A DNA stretch of 64,000 bases from Pomphorhynchus laevis. Its lineage: Eukaryota; Acanthocephala; Palaeacanthocephala; Echinorhynchida; Pomphorhynchidae. A program made the translations under genes and the position numbers. The stretch's first letter is position 1; the number at the start of each line of letters is the position of its first letter. Location: assembly GCA_012934845.2 (NCBI GenBank), contig WNNJ02003105.1, positions 62,001-126,000 on the forward strand. The letters are read 5' to 3'. The notes beneath the pieces were generated by a model. That model was not told where the DNA came from and searched no databases. It was given only the letters and a program-made list of their open reading frames with translations. Positions 11,301 to 26,300 of the stretch are shown in pieces.

Positions 11301-14300
11301 AACGAAAACAAAAGAACACGCAGAAAACACTTACCATTACAACATTAACGAGAGAAATAGCGTTTAGTTCAATATCCCAAAGATACATTAAACCACCTAT
11401 ATTAACGGTTATCATTGCAATTGATGTAACAATAATGACAGATGATGTGAGATCGAATCCAAGCAGAATAAATGAAACCAAAAATATAGCCAACACTGAA
11501 AATGATACATTAATCAATATTGTATTCCAAATGTCTAGGTACTGTTCATAGAAGACGTAAAATACGCTTAAATAGAAAAGTAAGAAATAAATTATTTTAG
11601 ATTTAATATTTAAAGTTTCAAAACTTCCATATTGCTACTTTTTTAGAAGAATATTATATATTAAACATTTAGAAGAATGTTATATAGTGACGATATTACA
11701 TATTAAAATTAATATCATAATATAAATTAATTTATTAAGTTATATTAAGTGCCAGTCCTTCTCTGCATCCAGTAGTGGGAGGGATCTGGCACTGATGAGT
11801 CATTGTGATGACGAAACGGCATTCGTCATTCTTTCGCGTCTGGCTTACATGTTTTACAAGAAATTCACGCGAAATGGTTTCACTCTCATTAATATATTTA
11901 GATAAGGTCTGTCAGAGTGCAGGTCAACTGATGTTTATAAATGCAAATCACAACATTTGCGATTAAAATAACTTTTATTTTACGAATATATTCTAAAAGT
12001 ATTGATAATAATACAATGATACAATAATAAAAGTTTTAGAACTTTTGTAGGAAAGATCTGAGATTAGTGACATAACCTACGATGAATAAGAAGCAAGGTA
12101 AGTTTTCCTGCTATGTAAAAAGGGTTTTCTATCACAAATATATCAATAAACGTTTTATAGTTATCATAATGATGTATATATAAAATTATATAATACGTAA
12201 TGAGTGTTATAAATGGCTCTTTTTCGAAATAATGATAATGAATATAATATGATGTAGCATCATAATATATTATTAAAATGTACTATATGATATAACATCA
12301 TATAATATGATAGGACAATATTATAATATAATATTATAATATTAATAATTTGATTTATTTTTATATCATTAAAATTTTGAAATTTATTTTTTTTAATAAA
12401 ATTTAACTTTTAAATTTAGCGGTTAAATATAGTAAAATTTTTATATATTTTGCTTCATCGATAAAGATAATTATAGATAAGATTAATCACCGATAATATT
12501 AATCATAGATAAGATTAATCATCGATAAGATTAATCATCGATAAAGTGTTATAAATAAAGTGTTAATTAATATTATTAATCATCGATAAAGTGTTTATAA
12601 AGTGTTATCGGTAAAGTTAATAATTGATAAGATTATTCATGGATAAGATTAATCATCGATAAGATTAACCATCAATAAGAATAATCGTAGATAATATTAA
12701 TCATTGATAATAATAATCATCGATAAGATTAATCATTAACAGGAATAATCGTCGATAAGAATAATCATCGATAAAGTTAATTATCAATAAGGTTAATCAC
12801 CGATAAGATTAATGATCGATAGGAATAATCGTCGATAAGAATAATCATCGACAAAAATAATCATCGATAACATAAACAACTGATAAGATTTAGAAAAATG
12901 TTATGACGATGTTACATATCAAAATTAAAAACTTAGTATAACTTAATTTATTGATATATTTAGATAAGGTAAGTCAGAGCACTGATCAGCTGATGTGTTT
13001 ATAAATGCAAATTACAACATTTGAGATTGAATTACTTATATTTTTACGATGATACAATAACAAATGTGTTTAGAAATTTTGTAGGAAACATCTGAGGTTA
13101 GTGACCACTTGATGAAGATTCACTTGGGCTGACGACAGATTTCAAACATAATCTACGATGAATAAGAAGCAAGGTAAGTTCTCTTGTTATGGATAAATGG
13201 TTCTTTATCAAAATGTATCAATAAAAGTTTTATATTAAAAATTATCGTAATACGAGAAATACGTAATGGGCTTTATAAATAGTTTATTTTCTAAATAATG
13301 ATGATTAATATAATATATAATATTATAAATTATGATGTAACATAATAAAATATTGGTATAATGTATTATATGATATAACATCTCATAATATGATAGGGCA
13401 ATTATAATAATATCATATTTTTAAAAATTTGATATATTTGAAATTTAATTTATTAATTTAATAAAATTTAAATTTTTACGGTTAAAAACAGTAAAATTTT
13501 TATATATTGTACAATATTTTTATACTCAATATTTTTCGCAATTTCGATAATGAAATGTCAATGGTAACTGCAATAGTACACAGACATAATTCTTCACGGA
13601 TTATTTTTGTTCGCAAGTTGCACTTAGAATTTTAATTTCCAAGTGCCTTAACAAAATCTTTAACGAAGATTTTGTCTTTAACAAATCTAATGGAATTTAA
13701 ACTTTAATTTGTTAAAGTATTTTACAAAGGCTTATAAAATTTATTATTCTATCGGGTATATTGTTCTATAGTGTATCTAATTAACCGGTTGGGTTAGCTT
13801 ATAAAAAATAAGTAATAAAATCAGTTATATTTTGCGATGTCAGGTACAATGATACAGTCTCGGTGTTATTACAGTTTTAGTTACTAAAACTGTAATCAAA
13901 CTCAAAGATTGAACGAAACAAGTGATCTACATGTTAGAGCAAATTGCAACGTACACAAGCCTATGTAAAATATCGTTTAAGCAACAATAAAATCAACAAT
14001 GAGAAATACAAACAAACCTTAAATATCTACGATAAATATATAAGTTATATGTATAATATCACTTTGAATATATATAAATCCAAATCATTTTAAATTCGAG
14101 GTAATTCCGTATCAATGTGTCGCGAGTAACGTTGTATGCTTATAAGAATTTCACATTTATAAATTCCATGTATCGATTTATCTTAACGATGGTTACAAGG
14201 AATTTCGAGTCATTATTATTTTGAATATTACGATACAAATGAGTTTACAACTATTTAATATTTCTTAAAATTTTTTAATAAATGAAATGCAGTTAGTAAA

Positions 14301-17300
14301 AACAAACATATTCAAACATATTCAATACCTATAGGGAATAACATGAGCATCCGTAAAACCTTTGTTATGCAAAGACAAAGTTATATTGGCAGCTAACCAT
14401 TCTGCGCTTTTGAGTGCGGCTATAAAGTCTTGTGAAGTAACAAGCAAAGTATGATATGTCATAAAGTAGGAAGCTGAACATAAATAGATCAATTTGTCAA
14501 GTGATAATAAATTGTTTAGTTTCTTTGATTAATGCATTGCAAATATATAATTTTGATTTGTATGCTAAGAATAAAATGAATAGTTTCTTTTAACTGTTTT
14601 CATCGAAACAATTTCTGCATTAACATTGTATCATTTAATCATTATTGGAATATTTTAAATTGTAATCTTAAAAACTTTAATTATTTTGTAATCTTTAATA
14701 CTTTAAATTATATTTAAATTTTAATAATAAAATTATAATTATAATTAGAACACTTAAAGTAATATTCAAAATAATCAGCTGCAAGTGGGAAAGCTAAAGC
14801 AAATGGTCTTTATTTTCTTTTATTAATAAAACGATGTTAATGCTTGAAGTTTGCAATATATTTTGAAAGTACAGTCAAACGTTTTTAATAGATCTATAAA
14901 TTGTTGATTGAAATATAATATATTGAGTTAAACTTTTGCTCCAAAATATTTATCTAAATTTATTAATACAAAAAAACATTTAGACTAATAAACATAGGAG
15001 CATGTTTGATTTAAAAATAAATTTGTATTTTTTGATTTGTGTTCAAATTGTATTTTAAACAATTTGAATATTTTGGGTATTCAAATAATGAACGCAGTAG
15101 TGTTTTTAAATGTTTAATAAATTTAATGAGTTAATAAATTTACTTAGTAAATTTAATAAATTTGCTAAGCTAGTTCCTTTAAATAACAAATATCAAGCTA
15201 ATAATATTTGAAAACTAACAAAATACTAAGTTGTAAATTGTCTTTTAACAATATAAAATCGTCTTTGAACAATTTAAAATTGACTTTGAACAATTTGTCT
15301 TTAAACATTTGTCTTAAAAAGTTATCAAATTTGCTAAATTTACAATCTTGTTCAAAACACCTGCTAAAATGGGTATAATGTGTTACTATGACCATTTTCT
15401 TTAAAGGACATCTAACTAAGTCTAAAATGTATTGAAAATCACTGAAACCGCGTACACAAAAACCAATTACAAACATCTTACATGTTACTTCGTTTCTGTT
15501 ATTGAAAACGATTGCATTTTTATATGCTGCTCTTCCACTAAGTGGGCAGTGCTTTCCTGGATTATCTTTAAGAAAATTTCTCAAGTATCGATCAAACGGC
15601 GCGTTCGGACATGAATAGCATTCATTTCTGAACTGCGAATAGCTGGCACTGCAAAACTCGTCATTTGTTTTATTAAGAAAACAGCATTCCGATTGATGAT
15701 GGGTCCACTGTTCATAATCATCGAGCCAACTAGATGGACTGTACGCAATTCGGCTAAGATTAGATCGATGTGCTGCCCAACTAATCTGATTAATCAGGGA
15801 GTCTGAATCACAACCACTTCGGCCACAAATAGCGCGTCGAAACACATTTGATTTAACATTTAGTTTATTTTTGCTTTTAAGGATGAAATAAACAGGAGGT
15901 CCAACACGCAAATATGCTTGCATATCATCCATGAACTTCAATACATATGAATTTTGTGGTACGGTTAACTTTGGATCCAGCCCAATAGGCAATTTAGTGA
16001 TTATCATGATAGAACTAAACACCCACGTGCTGAATATCAATATTACAAACGGTCTTATTTTTCGTTTTAACAAGAATCGACTGTAGTATTTTATAAATCT
16101 GTGATCGTTTGTATGATTTAGTACTAAACTAGTGTCCTCATTTTTAGATTTGCTCATCTTAATACAGCACAGCAGATCCATGCGATTTGACTGCTGTCGT
16201 TTGCAATCAAGTGACATCAGTGATACAAAAGCAGTTAACTGTAATACAATATCAATAAATAATGCCATTGATGCATAAAAACTAAACATCTTCACTGCGG
16301 GCACCGTTGTCATTGTACCCATAAGAAAGGCTATACATTCCGCTGAACCTGTAAGCAATATAGACGGACCAGTGTGACTAAGAGCATCGGCTAGTTGATT
16401 CGGGATCGTTTTCGTATGAATAGACAGATTATCACAATTTTGGACATTTTGCAATGACTTTGTCAATAAGAATATGTTATCAACACCGACGGCCAGAACG
16501 AGAAACGGAACAACCTCAAAAACTATAAGTGAAGTCGGGAAATGCAAGTATGAAAAAAAGCCAACAGAGGCTATAACAGATAATATTGCAGATAGCACAC
16601 CAACCATAGCCATTGTCAACTTTAGTTTTATCAGAAAAGTGCGTAGTCGTCCGACAAAACCGGTCGTCGACATATTAGAGTTGCCCGTATTCTGACCGGC
16701 AAAACTTAACGCTATGGAAATATACAGAAACATGATAGTGTAACTAAGAGAGATTGTAAGTATATCAGAGTGACTTTCTCGTTCGATTTCATCTTCGATT
16801 GATCGTTCAGCCCGATATGTAATCTGGCAAATATTCTGGCTTTTCGAAAAGTCGTCAAGCCATTCAATCACACCCTTTTCCCAGCTCATTGCTAAAGGCA
16901 ATAGGCTATCATTTTTCAATCCATTTTTGCCAATTAATGTTATTACTAAAGTTTTCGAAGTTCTGAGATACATCTGATTCATCTCAGTAGGATCTTTGAC
17001 ATCAAAGGAGTCGAAACCACCCAGAATCATGTATGGTTCTATTGGCATTCCACTTGATGACATGCACGAGAGATTTGAATGCATGACGCGCATGTTCATC
17101 GGCGAATTGATGCATTCCTTAATGTGAGATAGATGATTGTATTGTCGCGGCTGTAACGGCTGATCATTGCTTAAACCAGGAGATTGTATCCAAAAATTCC
17201 GGAGGTCAGTTTGAAAATATTCAGATATACTATGAATAAGGCAATTAGAATTTTCTGGTTCCATTGGTTTTAGACAGATTTGAGAAAGATTTACCTGACT

Positions 17301-20300
17301 TATATAGGATTCGTTTACAATATGATCAAAAGAGAGTGTCGATAACTGGGCTGTTAAGTTAAGTGTAAATTCAATCATTTCCTTTGAAAATACAGCAGGA
17401 ATATTGTCAGTTGATTTAAAATTTGGCTTTAAGATAATCTGAGTAATTCGATAGAATGGCCTAAATTTATTGACAAAAATTAATTTTAAATTTAAATTTT
17501 GAGAAATACATAATAAATAATTTAAAAATTTATAATTTATGATTTCGCAATTAAATTATTTTCAATAAATTAATACAAATACGTACTTACTTAAATATTA
17601 AACCTAAAAATATAATTAATAATAATTAATTATTAATTATTAATTAATAATAAACTAATTATTAATTAATTGAATTTCACAATTAATTGAATTAATCAAT
17701 TAATTCATTAATTGAATCAATTTCACAATTAATTGAATTTAACAATAAATAAATGAATAAATTTATTAATTTTCTAATAAATAAATGCAAATACGTACAC
17801 GTAAAAGTAAAACTACTTAGACGTTTACGCTAAAAAAGATAATTAATAATAATTAACCAATTATTAATTAATTATTAATTTATTTATAATTTCACAATTA
17901 AATTGTTTTCTAATGAATAAAAAATTACTTTCTAATAAAAGTAAAGAACAAATTATATATTTATTTTAAAATATCATCCATGCAAAAGATTTAATGTTAC
18001 TTCATTAATAAATTTCGAGGGCTAGTTAAAATTTTATTTTATATTATAAAATAAAAAATTAAATAATAATTGGATAATTAAACTCACTGGTATTTCTATT
18101 AGAGTGAGCATGTTGTTACTGTCGTTTGCAATTGAGAAAGGCGTAACCTGTGTATTTGACGAAATCATTTATCCTGCATTAGAATATGATGCATCAACAG
18201 CTTATATCAATCGTATCTAGCCGTTTTGTTGTAGAATGCATGGTGGATTTCACAACGCAATTTTTGTAAATATCTTGGTTGATCAAAAATAGCGACAGTT
18301 ATGCGACGATTTAAAGGTACCGCTTCAATGTCAATATTTAAAAAGCATGCACATTGAAACACGCAGTCGTTGAAGGGGCGTCCTCTTTGCTGAGTACGTT
18401 ATCATTGATATACAAGGATTTCTATCTAACCCGGATTTAATTTAAAGATGCTTTATCAACAAAATACAAATGGAATTCGATAGGCAATCATCATACAAGC
18501 TGTGTATGGATCAAGTGCAACCGTGCATCATCTGCAATCGTGCTAGCATGATAGCATCTTAATAGCACAGCAAAACGCAATTCGTGACTTACTCGAGAAA
18601 TAGTTAGTTAAAGTATGTAATGACACAGAGATAGAACTAATGTTGCAAAATATTCGAACACGAAGTGTCTAGGATGCACAATTGAACGTGATTTGCAGAT
18701 ACAATAAACGATACAAGCGAAAATTAATTTAAAATTAGTTGTATCGTTTTCCAATTCCTCTCCTTCCTCCAATGTCTTATGAAGAATAAAACGCAACAAG
18801 TACGAATATGTAAATAATTAATAATTTAGACTATATTGCTAGAGGATTGGATAGTAATAAAATAAACTTATTGAAGTCTGCATTTTTAATTCACTTGAGA
18901 AATTGCAAATAATTTATTACTCTTATTATTAATTATTAATAATTCACTTAATTTAGTACTCTGATAATCTCAATTCTGTAAAAACATTTTTTATAAGGCG
19001 ATAAAAATATCTTATCAAATTATTAATCTTATTATTAATCTTATCAAAATTATTTTTATAAAAATAATCATAATTTAACTCTTCTAAATTAAAAACAATT
19101 TAATTTTTAAATAAATCTCGCATTTATTTAAAAAAAATTAAATTAAAATTTAATTTAAAAAATAAAATTTTTATTTAATTTAAAAAATTAAATTTCTCGC
19201 ATTTTTCAAATCTAAAAACGCAAATCCGAGATGAAACTTATCGTTGTCTTAAAAATAAAGCAACGAAACAACTTCAATACAAAATCTTTTGATCAACTTC
19301 GAATAACTTTGAGATACAAAATCCTCTAAATTTATTGTAAATAAATAATTAAAAGTTAACAAATTGATTACAGTGTGATGAATTTTAAGTACAAACCCGA
19401 AATTAGTATCAAAGACATCCTTTGCTTGTCGATGTTTACTGTGTGGTGACGACCAAAGTTCAATGGGGTCTGTTGTTACATCGTAGAAAATTATCCCACA
19501 TGACAAAGAAGCAATTATTGCGATTGAAAGAGAAATTATAAAATAAGGATATAAAGCACAAAGTCGTCCCATCCTAAAATATAATGCAAGCGATTGAAAA
19601 AATTATTGGTGAATGCTTTGACGAATCTATAAGATAAACAATTTGACAAGTTCGATCGAACAGTTCGATCGGTAATCGAACACAATTTTATCAAGGAATC
19701 TTAACAATTTGATAAAATCGAAACTTTACGAGATATAATTCAAAACAAATTATATCATTACAGTTTAAAATCAAAAAAGGCATAAATACCATAAAATACA
19801 ATACAATGTATTGTATTTTACACATGATTATACTCAAATGTTAATCGGAACAAAATAAATGCAGGAGATAAAACTATTGTAAATAGCTGATAATGATCCA
19901 TTATTGATAAAGAATTATTGAAGCTTTGTCAGAAAAGGGAGAATTTTATTTGATGTTTCGCTAACTTTTGTTAGCATCTTCAGATAATTGCATAAAAAAT
20001 AAATTTTTAAAAAGTACAATATAAAATAATCTTCAAGATAGATATAACTGCAAAACTAACTATAAATAAATTAACGTATAGTTTTAGAAATATCCGTTAA
20101 GAAATTTAAAGAAGTTTTTAAAGTGAAATTTTATAATGTATTCAATTGTCACGTTATTTCAAATGTATTAATTTTAATTTAAAATATATTTGTATTAATA
20201 TTAATCTCAATTGTAAATAAAACATAATCTTTTAAAAACAGTTCACATCTTTAAAGGTTTGTAATGTCTATCAAAAGTGACTTTGTTTGTAGAATTAATG

Positions 20301-23300
20301 GAATATAAAGTTGTCCAGTTATTTTATTTTTCAAAGGCAGCAGTCGATGACAATTACTACAATTACCTTAATTGTGTGTTCCTCATATAACGACCTGTAA
20401 GTGCTTTGCATCAGCACAATATTTAGTTGAAATAATATATTTAATATTATAATATTATGATTATTTTACAGTAAATATTACGAAATCAACATATTGGAAA
20501 CATTCGATCATTTGTTGTTTACGGACAAAGTAAAAGTTTTCTCAGGAAAAAGCTATTTTTGATATCAAAATACAGAACAACAGGCTGTTATCTGCTAAAT
20601 GTGATGTTCGGTACGCACGAACAATTTAATATTTTAACATATGCTTTTATTTTTGGATCTTTTGAAGTTCATTTGGATATAAGTTTCACGTTTTATTCCA
20701 ACATATTATATGGGACCTTTTTCTATAATTGGATTAATTAAGTGGATCGATCAAATATATGATCAAATATATGATCGATAAAATATCTATATCAATATCA
20801 TGGTAGGAAACAAATGCTAGCATCTTCGATGACTCGTAATACCATTTTGAAATCGCGACTTTCTATTTTGGCAAAATACGTAAAAGCGAATCAAAATTTT
20901 TTAAAAATAGAATCAGATTTTTTAAATGAAAGCATTCCGTTTTTATAAGCTCAATACTTATTGTGACAGAGAAGTAAATAAAAAGTTTAATCATTTTTTT
21001 TATCATTTGCTAAATCATTTGTAACCATTTGATAACGAATTACAATCAAAATAACAAACAAATATAAATGTTAACACCTTATATCTAAACTTTAGATTGC
21101 AAAGTAAACTTTTGAATTTTAAAGAGCTTTTAAAATTACCGTTTGATGTAATACAAACAAAATATAGAATAGTAAAACAATGTTTTAGCATAAGAGCACC
21201 TGTATAAGCTAAGAAAATTTTGAATTAATATTTTGATATTAATTTGATATATAGAAACAAAATAAAATTTATATTAAGCTTTTACAAAATTAAGATATAA
21301 CTTTTATAAATAAAGCGTCCGGATTAGATATCAGGGTTATTAAAATTTACCTTGCCATAAAAATTGAAATCGTTTGTTGCAATTGAAATCCTAGTTTATT
21401 GACCATTGTATTGAAGTTCGCAAAAGGATATCGTTTTGAAATCTTGCCGCTAGCTATTCTGAATTCGACGTCGCTATTATTTATGTGATTTTCGAACGAT
21501 AATTTTTGAATTTCCTCATCTAAGATTGAAGCGATAAATAAATTTTTTCTTTTAGAAAAGAATAAATACCTGTAAGCATCTCCTCGGTAATCGATTCATC
21601 GTTATGCCAAAGCTCTGCGAGAAAGAATAGTAGCAGAAATATTAAAAAAGCAACAAGAACTGTGAAATGTGCGAGATCCATTCCAGCTACTTTTTTCGTA
21701 TTCAAGTGTTCGGAAAAAGGTGCTCCTTTGCCACGGTGAACAACACCATCTATAGAATCCTCCATATCACAGACTGCTTGGCAATCCTGTTAAAACATTA
21801 TTTCAAATAACAATTTAATTTGAACTTGTAGAAACTGGATTTAATAATATGGCAAAGGCACAATTAAAAAATATAAAAAAATTAAAAATATCAAATTATT
21901 GTATATCATAATTTATGCTATCTTTTAAACATTAAAAAAATAAAATATGTTGATTTAAATAAAATGTTATAGAATTGTAATAAATGTTGATAAATGTTAA
22001 AAAATGTCATAAATGTCATAAATGTTGTAATAAAATGTAAATAAATTGTATTTTATTTAAAAAATATATTAATATTAAAATTTTACTAATTATGATATAA
22101 AATATAAATTCAAATAATAAATATAATAGATATATAATGTACACCTTTATTTACATGTAAACTTATTAGCTGGAGCAAAAAAAACGTTACGCCAGATAAT
22201 ATATTTATTATTTATATTATAAAATATATTATAGATATTAAATATATTAAAATATATTAGGTTATATATGTATAGATAAAACATATATGTATATGATATT
22301 TTGTAGAGAAGAGCATTTATAAGGCAGCTGTATAGATTCGCACGTCACTATTTGCCTTATCAGGAAAACAATAAAATTCAAGATAAATTTAAAATTTGAA
22401 ATATTTTGAATATAAACTTACGTATGCTAGATTAGTTATCGTTATTAATGTCATTATTCATAAATTTATATAAAAATTTCAAATGTTAAATAAAAATTAA
22501 TAAGATTATCGCACTAACTTTATCAAATCTTTATCGTGTTAATTAGGGATAATTTAGAAAGGCATTAAGAAAAATCAATACATCAATATATTGATATATT
22601 ATATTGATATAATATAATATATAATATAATATTATATATTATATATTATATTGATATAATCAATATATAACCATTTATCAACAAATGATAAATGATCAAA
22701 TGATTATCGATAATAAGCTTTACTTTGTAAGCTTTACTTATAACTAAGAACATCAATTCCATGTAAAAAAATAAATAAATAACTAGAATACCATTTTTTG
22801 ACAAGATTTTCAAAATCAAGTACTTGATTTTTATTTACTTACGGTGTTTGTGATAATACTTGATTACTTACGGTGTTTGTAATTTATCGCAATAAAAATA
22901 AGAAAGGTGTTTTGTTTAAATGACAGCAACCTATTTACGCGATTAATAAATGTACACCTTTTTATATTTATCTGAAAATACAAGTTTTCTACATTTTAGT
23001 AGCACTGTTGAGCAACGTTTCTAGAAAAATATTAAAATTAACATCTGCAATTTACCGAGCAGCTGCATGGATTCAATACTTCAATTCCGTTATAAGGAGA
23101 TTGCCAACAATGCCATGATCGGATTCCATTAGATGGAAAATATGTGTCATTACGATCGATCATTACAAAATTAGTCACAAAGTCAGTGCTACCCTTTGTA
23201 CCCATAAATTTGAAAAGTTTGTTTGCATTGCAACCGTATTTTAATCCACAGAGCATTTCCATCGCAGGTTGATTATTCATTGGGTATGATACATCCCTAT

Positions 23301-26300
23301 AAAAAGTCGTGTAGAAATTAAGCTGTGCCTGATTAAATACAATTTAAATTCTATAGTCTATTTAATAAGTATAATTAGCTGCTTACATAAAGAGCAATAA
23401 AGAACCATAGAATAGTCAAAACGAAAGCTTAAGGTAACTTAGTGAACAAATAGATTGTTATGAAACACACCTGAATCATTTTCGAGCTAGAAAATAAAAA
23501 TTTATTCAGTAAATGCAAATTCCATTTTAATTTTACTTTCTTTACATTTCATATAAGTAAGATAGACAATGTCTTGATAAAATGTTATTGTATAAAATTA
23601 TGGAGTAGGAAATCCTGATATCAAAGCGATAAAAATCAATAAAATTGATTTCTATTAGAGCTATTAGAGTAATTAAAATGATGTTTTTACTAAAAATCAT
23701 AAAAGATACTTTGTAGTAGATTTGTATGACCTCTTAAAAACTTACCCTTTAACTTTATATATAGACAACTGAATATATGGTTATTTGTTCATTGTATATT
23801 AAGTGAAATAATAATACATTATTATCTGAATGCTAAAGAATATTCCTTTTTGTACTTTGAATATATTTACATACAAAATGATTCATTTCTTATTATCCAA
23901 AATTATGAAATTTTTATATTTAAATTAGATCATCTTGATCATGAGAATTAATATATTGATTATTATTACACATTGATTAGTTTATTTAGATTAAACTGAA
24001 TTGTTCTAATGGAAAAATGTTTTAAAACGAAAACTAATTGGTTAAGGCTGATAATAAAACGGTCATAAAGTCATTATAACAACAGTCCATGCTATCGAAT
24101 TATAATTGTATCGAAATAGCAATAATTTAAATAATTTTTCATAATCAGACTATGTGTTAACACATAAATGAAACAGTGTGTTAACATAGTGTGTTAACAC
24201 TATATGTTTACACTTTAAACAGTGTGTTAACATAGTCTGATTTTAATTGTTACAAATCAATTACTGTTTACATAGAAATATAAATTTAATTATAAAAAAT
24301 ATTACTTTGTGTTATTAAAATTGAGAATTAGATTAAGATATTTATAATTGAATTATCCGTAACTTCCAAAATTATTAAAAATTGCGTCCAGGCTTTAAAT
24401 TGCGCATTAGATAAGGATGCAGTACACTTAAGGAGAACTCCATATATTAAATATAATTTATTTATTAAACCCCATAGTTTAAATAATGCGATGCAACTAA
24501 ACAGAAGCGCAATGTTAAATGTGCGAAACATAATGTTCAAGAGAAATGACTACGCAGCGAACTCAAATTGTATAGGTTTAAACGAAGATTTCAAAGTGTA
24601 AATGAAATGCATTGTAACGATAAATACATCGTCAAAATAAAAAGGGTTAGAGACAAAATGTGTAAAATTATATGAAATGGTATTAAAATTAATAATGTCA
24701 AAGCGTTTGTTGTTTTATTCCTTTGCAAGCCATATTTTTAATTTTTATTAAAATTTTTAATTTGAATAATTTTTCATAATTCGTAACGACATTAATATCG
24801 AAAATTTTACCATTAATTTTTGAATCCAAACTTTAGTTGCATTTATTCCTAATGAAGCTTTCTAGTTAACTAGTTGAAATCAAAAGCAATTAAAATTCTT
24901 CTATCGGAAATCCTTGGTTATTCAGTGTATTTCAACTGTACAAATCGAAAGTACTCTTAAATAGATTATTTGATTCGAATTCCGCTACTTTCCTAATAAA
25001 AATAAGTAGACATTTATGGGAACTGTTGGTTTCTATGTATTATGCTTTTATATTATACTTTTTATGCATTATTGTATTGTTTACGGTTACATGTTCCATT
25101 TAAAATAACATTTCAAATTAGTTTTAATTTTTTAGAATTTAAATCTATTACAAAAACGTCCTGAATTCAATTAAGAAAACAATTGAGTGTTGAAAATAGT
25201 ACTTGATGTTTATAATGATCTACAATATACTACAAAGCGAGCGAGGTTATACTTACAGTTTAAATCAAACCTAAATTATAATACAAAATTGTATATTAAA
25301 ATATAATTGTAGATTAATTTGAAAATTTAAAGTAAAACACTAATATATTTGAAATTTTGAATTTTAAGCACAACAAGATTAACACAAGACAGTTGAAAGT
25401 TATATTGAATTATATTATTTTATAAAAATATAATTTATTAATTTATATTAAATATTAAATACATGGAAATGTTTAAATGTGAGTAAAAATGAGATATAAC
25501 GGGCATAAAAATTAAAAAAATTATACGAACATGTCAAAAGATGATTGGATATTAAAAACTAATCAATAAGTAATTGAGATCACGACGAGTAAAATTAATT
25601 ACATTTACAAAAAAATTTCTTTAAAAACCCTAAAATTTAATAATTCAAAAATTTTAACTCAAATGTAACTCAACTTTAGTGATTCATTAAACTTATTTTG
25701 AAACAAAATTTAATCATCTCAATATATCAATATATAATTTTCTTCTGGTTATGGCACAATATTATCCTAACAGGTATTGTTCCTATTCTTGATACAGCAG
25801 GACGCTACTAATAAGTCTGGGTGGGTCTTATCAGCTGATGACCAAGACCTGCATTTCACGTTTCGACCCTTATTATCTGCAAAAAGGATTGAAACGTGAA
25901 ATGTAGGTATGGGTCAGCAGCTGATGAGACCCACCCAGACTTATTAGTAGCGTCCTGCTGTATCACAAATAGGAACAGTGCATGTGAGGATAATATCGTG
26001 CCACAACCAGAAGAATTTCAGCTCACAGATGCAACCAAGTAAAAAATACATAATTTTCTAATATAAAGAAATAACATTTGGTAGCCATTATCATATAGAG
26101 TTAATCTTAAATGCATGAGTTCCATTAATATATTAGTAAATTATAAGTCATATATTAATCATAGATTAGTGATAATATATGTGCATTATGAATATTATAT
26201 TGATAGTGTATTGATAATTATATTGATATTATATCATAACTTAAGTATAACAAAATATAATCACGAAAAAATAATGCTTTAGCAAGCAGACCAGATCAAT

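Noticed and set aside
13108-13160. CTGACGACAGATTTCAAAC in the right direct repeat as a hammerhead
   Set aside because: GAAA is absent and no stem II forms.
15198-15481. Continuation of the large NPC1 open frame past 15482
   Set aside because: Similarity to NPC1 stops at the GTAAGATG donor and the next exon resumes exactly in phase; the rest is open intron.
16474-16695. Plus-strand open frame inside NPC1
   Set aside because: Shadow of the conserved sterol-sensing domain on the opposite strand.
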